A stretch of DNA of 64,000 nt. Source: Tepidimonas taiwanensis (GTDB lineage: Bacteria > Pseudomonadota > Gammaproteobacteria > Burkholderiales > Burkholderiaceae_C). Where the stretch lies: NCBI RefSeq assembly GCF_020162115.1, contig NZ_CP083911.1, forward strand, positions 2,480,001 through 2,544,000. Reading direction: 5' to 3'. Of this stretch, positions 59,033-64,000 are shown piece by piece. Positions within the stretch are counted from its first letter, which is position 1. Every line of letters begins with the position of its first letter. The notes below the pieces were generated by a model. The model was not told the origin of the DNA, did not search any database, and worked only from the letters and a program-made list of their open reading frames with translations. The translations under genes were made by a program, and so were the position numbers.

Positions 59033-60024
59033 GCTTCGACGATACCTTGCCCCTCATATTCATGGCCGTCATGGGCCTGGCCATGCTGGCCTACGTGGTG
59101 CTCGACGGCTTCGACCTCGGCGTGGGCATGCTGCTGCATCGCGCCACGCCGCAGCAACAAGACGTGATGGTCTCCTCCATCGGCCCGTTCTGGGACGCCA
59201 ACGAAACGTGGCTGGTGCTGGGGGTCGGCATCCTGTTGATCGCCTTCCCCAAGGCGCACGGCATCGTGCTCACCGCGCTGTATCTGCCGGTGGCGGTCAT
59301 GCTCATCGGGTTGATTTTGCGCGGCGTCGCGTTTGACTTTCGCGTCAAAGCCCACGACGAACACAAACCGTTGTGGAACCGCGCGTTCTTTGTGGGTTCG
59401 TTGATGGCCTCGCTGGCCCAGGGATGGATGCTGGGCCGCTACATCACCGGATTTGCCGAGGGCTGGGCCTACACGGTCTTTGCGGCAGCCATCGCGCTGG
59501 CATTGGCCGCCGCTTACGTCCTGCTGGGGGCAACGTGGCTGGTCATGAAAACCGAAGGCCCCCTGCAAGCCCGCGCCGCTGGCTGGGCGCGCCTGGCGTG
59601 GCTGCCGGTGGTGATGGGGATGATGTTGATCTCGCTGGCCACCCCCATCGTGAGCGAGACGGTGCGCGCACGCTGGTTCACCATGCCTGTGTTCATCGCG
59701 TTGCTGCCCATTCCCTTGGTGACCGCTGCCGGACTCATCACGCTGCGGGTTTTGCTGAACTCACCGCGCATCTTGGGCCGCCTGTGTTGGGTGCCGTTTG
59801 CGCTGGTTGTCGCGGTCTTCGTGCTGGGCTTCTTCGGCCTCGCGTACAGCCTCTATCCCTACGTGGTGATGGATCGGCTCACCATCTGGGAAGCGGCCAG
59901 CGCACCGGCTTCGCTCAAGGTCATCCTCCTGGGCACGGTGGTGACAGTGCCCGCCATCATCGGCTACACGGTGTTCGCGTATCGGGTCTTTTGGGGCAAA
60001 ACGCGCGAGCTCAGCTACGCATAG
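59029..60024 (+). CDS. cydB: Cytochrome bd-type quinol oxidase subunit II
   Basis: 331-residue partner of CydA with about eight membrane helices: FMAVMGLAMLAYVVLDGFDLGVGML, SSIGPFWDANETWLVLGVGILLIAFP, LIGLILRGVAFDFR, LAQGWMLGRYITGF, FFGLAYSLYPYVVMDRLTIWEAASAP. All match CydB/CioB. No cydX or cydCD follows; the next gene is on the other strand 18 bases away. Confidence 0.95.
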   Translation: MSFDDTLPLIFMAVMGLAMLAYVVLDGFDLGVGMLLHRATPQQQDVMVSSIGPFWDANETWLVLGVGILLIAFPKAHGIVLTALYLPVAVMLIGLILRGVAFDFRVKAHDEHKPLWNRAFFVGSLMASLAQGWMLGRYITGFAEGWAYTVFAAAIALALAAAYVLLGATWLVMKTEGPLQARAAGWARLAWLPVVMGMMLISLATPIVSETVRARWFTMPVFIALLPIPLVTAAGLITLRVLLNSPRILGRLCWVPFALVVAVFVLGFFGLAYSLYPYVVMDRLTIWEAASAPASLKVILLGTVVTVPAIIGYTVFAYRVFWGKTRELSYA

Positions 60025-60042
60025 CACGCGCGGCGGCGGGGC

Positions 60043-60336
60043 TCAGAGCGGTGCCACCGCGGGTGCCGATGCGGGATGGCCAAGGACATCGATCCCTGCG
60101 CTGGTGGGATGCGTGGCGCTGCGGCGGCTCAACACCCGCGCCCACGCGCGCTCGTGGAAGAAGTACGCGACCGCCTGCACGGTGGGCTCCAGCAGCGACA
60201 GCGTCAGCGCCGCCCACAGGTTGCCGGTGACGGCGTACGCCACCGCCGCGGCCACCGTGACGTGCATCACGTAGTAGGTGCCGGTTTTCATCAGCGCCCA
60301 GCGGTGGGCGTGTGCGATGCGACGAAGACGGGCCAT
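60043..60336 (-). CDS. DUF2061 small membrane protein
   Basis: 97 residues with two predicted helices: ALMKTGTYYVMHVTVAAAVAYAVTGNLWAALTLSLLEPTVQAVAYFFHERAWAR is the DUF2061 core. A 35-residue C-terminal tail follows. Function of the family is unknown. The 117 bases upstream are AT-rich and likely hold its promoter. It is convergent with cydB. Confidence 0.85.
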   Translation of the reverse strand: MARLRRIAHAHRWALMKTGTYYVMHVTVAAAVAYAVTGNLWAALTLSLLEPTVQAVAYFFHERAWARVLSRRSATHPTSAGIDVLGHPASAPAVAPL

Positions 60337-60453
60337 GGAACGCTCCTTATGAACTGACGGGACAGTGCCATGGTAGGGTCGATCAACGCTTTTTGCGATC
60401 GATATTTAGAAACTGATTGATAGACATTATTTCGACCGGTGTCTTGGGCGTCG

Positions 60454-61146
60454 TCAGGCGCTCCCCGCGGGCAGCAGTCGGCCGTCGCGCAGGTCGATGC
60501 GCCGGTCGCAACGCGCCGCGAGCCCCGGATCGTGCGTGACGATCAGGAAGGCCGTGCCCTCCTCGCGGTTGAGCTCGCGCAGCAGGCCGAACACCTCCTG
60601 CGCCGTTTGGGTGTCGAGGTTGCCGGTCGGCTCGTCGGCCAGCACCAGGCGCGGCCGGTTCATCAGCGCGCGCACGATGGCCACGCGCTGCTGCTGCCCG
60701 CCCGAGAGCTGCACCGGCCGCTTGTGAGCGTGGTCGGCCAACCCCGTGCGCGCCAGCAGCGCGCGGGCGCGCTGGCGGTCGTCGGCGGTGATGCGCCCGC
60801 GTCCCGCGAGCACCGGCATCAGCACGTTCTCCTCGGCGCTGAAGGCGGGCAACAGATGGTGAAACTGGAACACGAACCCGAGGTAGCGGTTGCGCAGCGC
60901 GGTGCGGGCCGCGTCCGACGCGGCGTGCACCGGCTCGCCGGCGAGCCAGACCTCCCCGTCGGTGGGCGTCTCCAGCAGACCCATGATGTTGAGCAGCGTG
61001 GATTTGCCGGAACCGGACGGGCCGACCAGGGCAACGAACTCGCCCGCGGCCAGCGCCAGGTCGATGCCGTGCAGCACCTCCACCACCGGCGAAGCGCCGC
61101 CGCCGTAGCGCTTGCGCACGCCTTGTAGGCGCAGCACCTCAGCCAC
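60454..61146 (-). CDS. ABC transporter ATP-binding protein (LolD/MacB-type)
   Basis: 230 residues. Walker [10 protein letters not shown] (about 43-51), Q-loop [10 protein letters not shown], signature [15 protein letters not shown], Walker [14 protein letters not shown]-loop VTHDPG. The LolD/MacB subfamily is clear. It overlaps the permease 3' end by 8 bases. With the FtsX-type permease and the HlyD-like adaptor it forms a MacAB- or DevBCA-like exporter; substrate unknown. Confidence 0.93.
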   Translation of the reverse strand: MAEVLRLQGVRKRYGGGASPVVEVLHGIDLALAAGEFVALVGPSGSGKSTLLNIMGLLETPTDGEVWLAGEPVHAASDAARTALRNRYLGFVFQFHHLLPAFSAEENVLMPVLAGRGRITADDRQRARALLARTGLADHAHKRPVQLSGGQQQRVAIVRALMNRPRLVLADEPTGNLDTQTAQEVFGLLRELNREEGTAFLIVTHDPGLAARCDRRIDLRDGRLLPAGSA

Positions 61147-62355
61147 GGATCGCCTCCACGGGGTCCAGCCGTGCCGCGCGCATCGCCGGCAGCCACGCCG
61201 CCAGCACCCCCACCGCCGTCGCGAGCACCGCGGTGGACACGAACAGGTTCACCTCCAGCACCATCGGGAAGAGCGGGCTGCCGTCGGCGTTGCGGGCGAT
61301 ACGGGTGAAGCCGACCGCCAGCGCCGCGCCCAGCCCGGCGCCCAGCAGCGACCCCACCAGCCCGACGATGCCCCCTGCAGCAGGAACACGCCGAGGATGC
61401 GGTGCCGGGGCGTGCCCATCGCGCGCAGGATGCCGATCTCGCGCTGGCGCTGCACCACCGACACCACCAGCACGCTGGCGATGCCCAGCGCCACCGCGAT
61501 CGTGACGAAGACCCGGATCATCAGGCTCGAGGCGCTCTGGCTGCGCAAGGCGGTGACGAGTTGCCCGTTGGCCGCCTGCCAGCTGTCGGCCTGCAGGGCC
61601 GTGGCGCGCTGCAGATCGGCGGCCAGCCTCTGCGCCGCGAAGAGGTCGCGCACGCGCACGGCGATTTCGGTCACGCCCAGCCCCAGCCCGAGCAGGCTTT
61701 GCGCATCGCGCAGCGGCAGCAGCACGCGCCGGCGGTTGAGGTCCTGGATGCCGTAGTCCATCAGGCCCGCCACGCGCACCGACAGGGTCTCGCCGGTGGC
61801 CGACTGCAGCCGCAGCCGGCTGCCGGGCGTCAGGCCCAGATCCGCGGCGAGTTCGGTGCCGATCAGCGCCTCGCCCGTCTGCAGCGACAGCGCGCCGGCG
61901 CGCCGCTTGTCGTCCAGGCGGATCACGGCCTGGTAGTCGTCCAGCGCCACCCCGAGCAGCACGACGGCCTTGCGCACGCCGCCCTGCTGCGCGACACCCG
62001 GGCCGCTGACCACCGCCGCTGCTGCGGCCACACCAGGCCACGCGCGCACCGTCTGCAACACCGGGGCCACGTCGGTGATCGTCTCCTCGCGCTGCGTGCG
62101 CTTGCGCACATCCGCCAGGGTCACAACGCCGTCCTGGTCCTGCAGCACGCGGGTGTTGACCCGCTCGGACGGGCGCAGCACGACGTGCGCCTGCGCGGAG
62201 AGCGTGCGCTCGATGATGTTGGCCTGCAGCCCGTTGACGATCGCGGTGATGTAGACGATCACCGCCACCCCGATGGCCACGCCGCCGACGATCAGCCACG
62301 ACTGGAAGCGCCCCTCGCGCAGCAGCCGCCAGGCGACGACCCAGACGAACCTCAT
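61139..62355 (-). pseudogene. FtsX/MacB-type ABC permease with one frameshift
   Basis: The N-terminal frame (MRFVWVVAWRLLREGRFQSWLIVGGVAIGVAVIVYITAIVNG, a MacB-like periplasmic domain, then RVFVTIAVALGIASVLVVSVVQRQREIGILRAMGT, HRILGVFLLQG) is followed by a loss of phase at a run of five C (61371-61375 on the + strand). The sense continues in another frame: [57 protein letters not shown]. One extra C in that run restores a normal four-helix permease of about 405 residues. A real mutation, phase variation or an assembly error are all possible. Confidence 0.85.
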
Positions 62356-63404
62356 CGGCGGACCTCGACGCGCGCGCCGTCGTCCAGCGCCGGGGCCGGG
62401 TCGATCACCTCCACGCCGGCAGCGAGCCCGCGCCGCACCGGCAGCCAGCCGTCGACCGCGGGGTCGGTCTCCACCGCCACCCAGCGCACCCGCCCCGCCA
62501 CCACCGTCGCCACACGGCCGTCACGCAGCGCTGAGAGCGGCAGCAGCAGCCGCGGTTGCGGCGCGTCCGTGACGACCTCGGCCGACACGGTCATGCCGGG
62601 CAACAGCCTTACCCCGCCCGCGGCGGCGTCGGCCAGCGCCAGCTCCACCTCCACCGTGCCGCGCACGCCGTCGACCTGGGTGTCGATGCGCTGCACCCGC
62701 GCCGCGAGCGGCGCGTCGGGCCACGCATCGGCGCGCACCGCGGCCGTTTGGCCCACCGCGACGCGGGCCACGTCTCGCTCGTCCAGATCGAGCAGCACGC
62801 GCGCCGGCCCCGCCCAGGCAAAGCGCGCCACCGCCTTGCCCGCCGTCACCGCGTCGCCCACCTCGACCAGCCGCGTCAGCACGACGCCTTCGGCGGGCGC
62901 CCGCACGGCGACTTGCTGCCGACGGGCGCGTGCCTGCTGCACCGCCGCCTCCGTCTGCTCGACGCGGCGCCGAGCGGCGTCGTACGTACGCTCCGCCGCC
63001 TCCAGCGCCGCCGGGCTCAGAAAGCCCTGCGCCTGCAGCGCGCGCTGGCGTTGCCACTGCCGATGCGCATCGGCGAGCTGGCCGCGCGCGTCGGCCAGCT
63101 GCGCCTCGGCCTGCGCCAGCGCCGCCTGCGACTCGTCGGGCTCCAGCGCCACCAGCACCGCACCAGCCCGCACCGTCTCCCCCTCGGCCACGGGAGTGGC
63201 GACCACGCGCCCCGTGACGGTGCTCGCCAGCGTGGACTCGCGCGCCGGGGCGACGCGCCCGGTCACCACCAACGACCGCTGCACGGGGCGCTCGGTCAGC
63301 ACCACGGTGTGCACCGGCGTCGCCCGCGCGAACCACCACCCAGCGGCCGCCAGCGCCACGAGCGCGACCGCCGCGGCCGCCAGCCATCGTTTGTGTGTCG
63401 TCAT
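62352..63404 (-). CDS. HlyD/MacA-type periplasmic adaptor of the ABC exporter
   Basis: 350 residues. One N-terminal membrane anchor (RWLAAAAVALVALAAAGWWF), a lipoyl half (VVTGRVAPARESTLASTVTGRV, AEGETVRAGAVLVALEPDES), a long coiled-coil hairpin (ALAQAEAQLADARGQLADAH...), the second lipoyl half (VRAPAEGVVLTRLVEVGDAV) and a beta-barrel domain. ATG 63404 fits; an upstream ATG adds nine residues. The stop overlaps the permease start (ATGA). Confidence 0.9.
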   Translation of the reverse strand: MTTHKRWLAAAAVALVALAAAGWWFARATPVHTVVLTERPVQRSLVVTGRVAPARESTLASTVTGRVVATPVAEGETVRAGAVLVALEPDESQAALAQAEAQLADARGQLADAHRQWQRQRALQAQGFLSPAALEAAERTYDAARRRVEQTEAAVQQARARRQQVAVRAPAEGVVLTRLVEVGDAVTAGKAVARFAWAGPARVLLDLDERDVARVAVGQTAAVRADAWPDAPLAARVQRIDTQVDGVRGTVEVELALADAAAGGVRLLPGMTVSAEVVTDAPQPRLLLPLSALRDGRVATVVAGRVRWVAVETDPAVDGWLPVRRGLAAGVEVIDPAPALDDGARVEVRR

Positions 63405-63446
63405 GTGTTTGATTGTGCCGCGGTGCCGCATTCCCGCGGGCCGCCG

Positions 63447-64000
63447 TCACCCGCGATCCGCCCGCGGCTCAGACCCCGGGGCCAGCGTCACCCACGGCAG
63501 ATCGTGGGTCCGCGCGAGCGCGTCGAGCGTGGCGCGGCTGCGGGTGGCGAACCACGCGGCCAGCGCCGCGGCTGTGGCGGGCTGAAGGCACGCCTCGGGC
63601 GTGAGGGCGCCGAGGCCCGTGACCTCCCCCAGGCGGCGCGCAAAGTGCGGCTCCAGCGCCGCGACCGCCACGCGCCCGTCCGCACACGCGTAGACGCGAT
63701 ACCCCGCGTGCGCCCCGCCCAGCAGCGCGCCGGGGGCCGTCAGGCCCCAGGTGCGCGGCAGCGCCAGCCACGCGGCGCCATCGGCCAGCGCCACGTCGCG
63801 CACCACGCCGCGGCCCGTCTGCTCGCGCTGGCGAAGCACCAGCAGCACCGCCTCGACCGCCAGCAGCGCGCCGGCCATGTCGGCCAGCAGGCTGGGCGGC
63901 AGCGCCACCCCGTCCACCAGACCTGCTTCGGCCTGGTAGGTCAGGTCGTGTCCCGCCTCCTCGGCGCGCGCACCGGCGGCCCCGACGATGCGCACCAGCG
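63447..64000 (-). CDS. CaiB/BaiF-type CoA transferase (C-terminal part; start beyond the window)
   Basis: Class III CoA transferase or acyl-CoA racemase fragment. Visible are ARAEEAGHDLTYQAEAGLVDG, LLADMAGALLAVEAVLLVLRQREQTGRGVVRDVALADGAAWL, and GAHAGYRVYACADGRVAVAALEPHF, with the small-chain end at 63447. The N-terminal part with the catalytic Asp lies to the right of the window. The C-terminus seems short relative to complete family members. Substrate unknown. Confidence 0.85.
   Translation of the reverse strand, partial: LVRIVGAAGARAEEAGHDLTYQAEAGLVDGVALPPSLLADMAGALLAVEAVLLVLRQREQTGRGVVRDVALADGAAWLALPRTWGLTAPGALLGGAHAGYRVYACADGRVAVAALEPHFARRLGEVTGLGALTPEACLQPATAAALAAWFATRSRATLDALARTHDLPWVTLAPGSEPRADRG

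Overview
The window is high-GC DNA with dense, short-spaced operons full of 4-bp ATGA/GTGA overlaps. Gene content and order point to a betaproteobacterium of the order Burkholderiales, Comamonadaceae-like: divergent bamE/fur, hpf-ptsN-hprK, lptD-surA-rsmA, maeB, a pnt operon, TRAP transporters. A Tepidimonas- or Caldimonas-like lineage is a guess, not shown. No rRNA, tRNA, CRISPR or prophage was seen.

Layout. 1-7.2 kb is core housekeeping: leuS (partial), a dienelactone hydrolase, a chemotaxis receptor, dapB, bamE/fur, hprK, ptsN, hpf. 7.4-11.8 kb is a metal/oxidative-stress unit. It holds a CxxC AhpD-like protein, a bufferin-type RiPP operon (DUF2282 precursor, DUF692/MNIO enzyme, DUF2063 partner, DoxX protein), and an ECF sigma factor with a zinc-type anti-sigma. 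Two copies of one ECF-like promoter (TGTAAG-N16-CGACC) precede the AhpD-like gene and the bufferin operon. 11.8-15.7 kb is a decay zone: an HD-GYP gene split by an IS110 element, an oxidoreductase that has lost its FAD-binding N-terminus, and a broken methylthioadenosine phosphorylase gene.

15.7-31.6 kb holds a patatin lipase, corA, glpK, mtnN, fadD with a TetR-type operator, Nudix genes, a lower-GC PD-(D/E)XK nuclease, and a pntAA-panD-pntAB-pntB operon with panD inside it. 31.6-39.9 kb is envelope and RNA biology: amgK, lptD-surA-rsmA, an exported barnase-like RNase with its barstar, and maeB. 40.2-47 kb is C4-dicarboxylate transport: dctPQM, an extra twin-arginine DctP-like protein and the DctS/DctR two-component pair. 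47-50.4 kb has a hemerythrin-GGDEF cyclase, two TPM proteins and LemA. 50.5-56.7 kb is a TRAP-pxpBCA operon (predicted 5-oxoproline uptake and hydrolysis) with a divergent MarR-like regulator. 57-60 kb is a GbsR-like regulator with cydAB (CIO type). The end carries an ABC exporter with a frameshifted permease and a partial CoA transferase.

The most interesting signal is in the IS110 element at 12287-13483. Its 5' non-coding end contains segments that match its own donor ends and its own insertion site around a CT core, as expected for a bridge RNA. Joining its right and left ends would also build a TTGACA-N17-TATGTT promoter that reads into this RNA.
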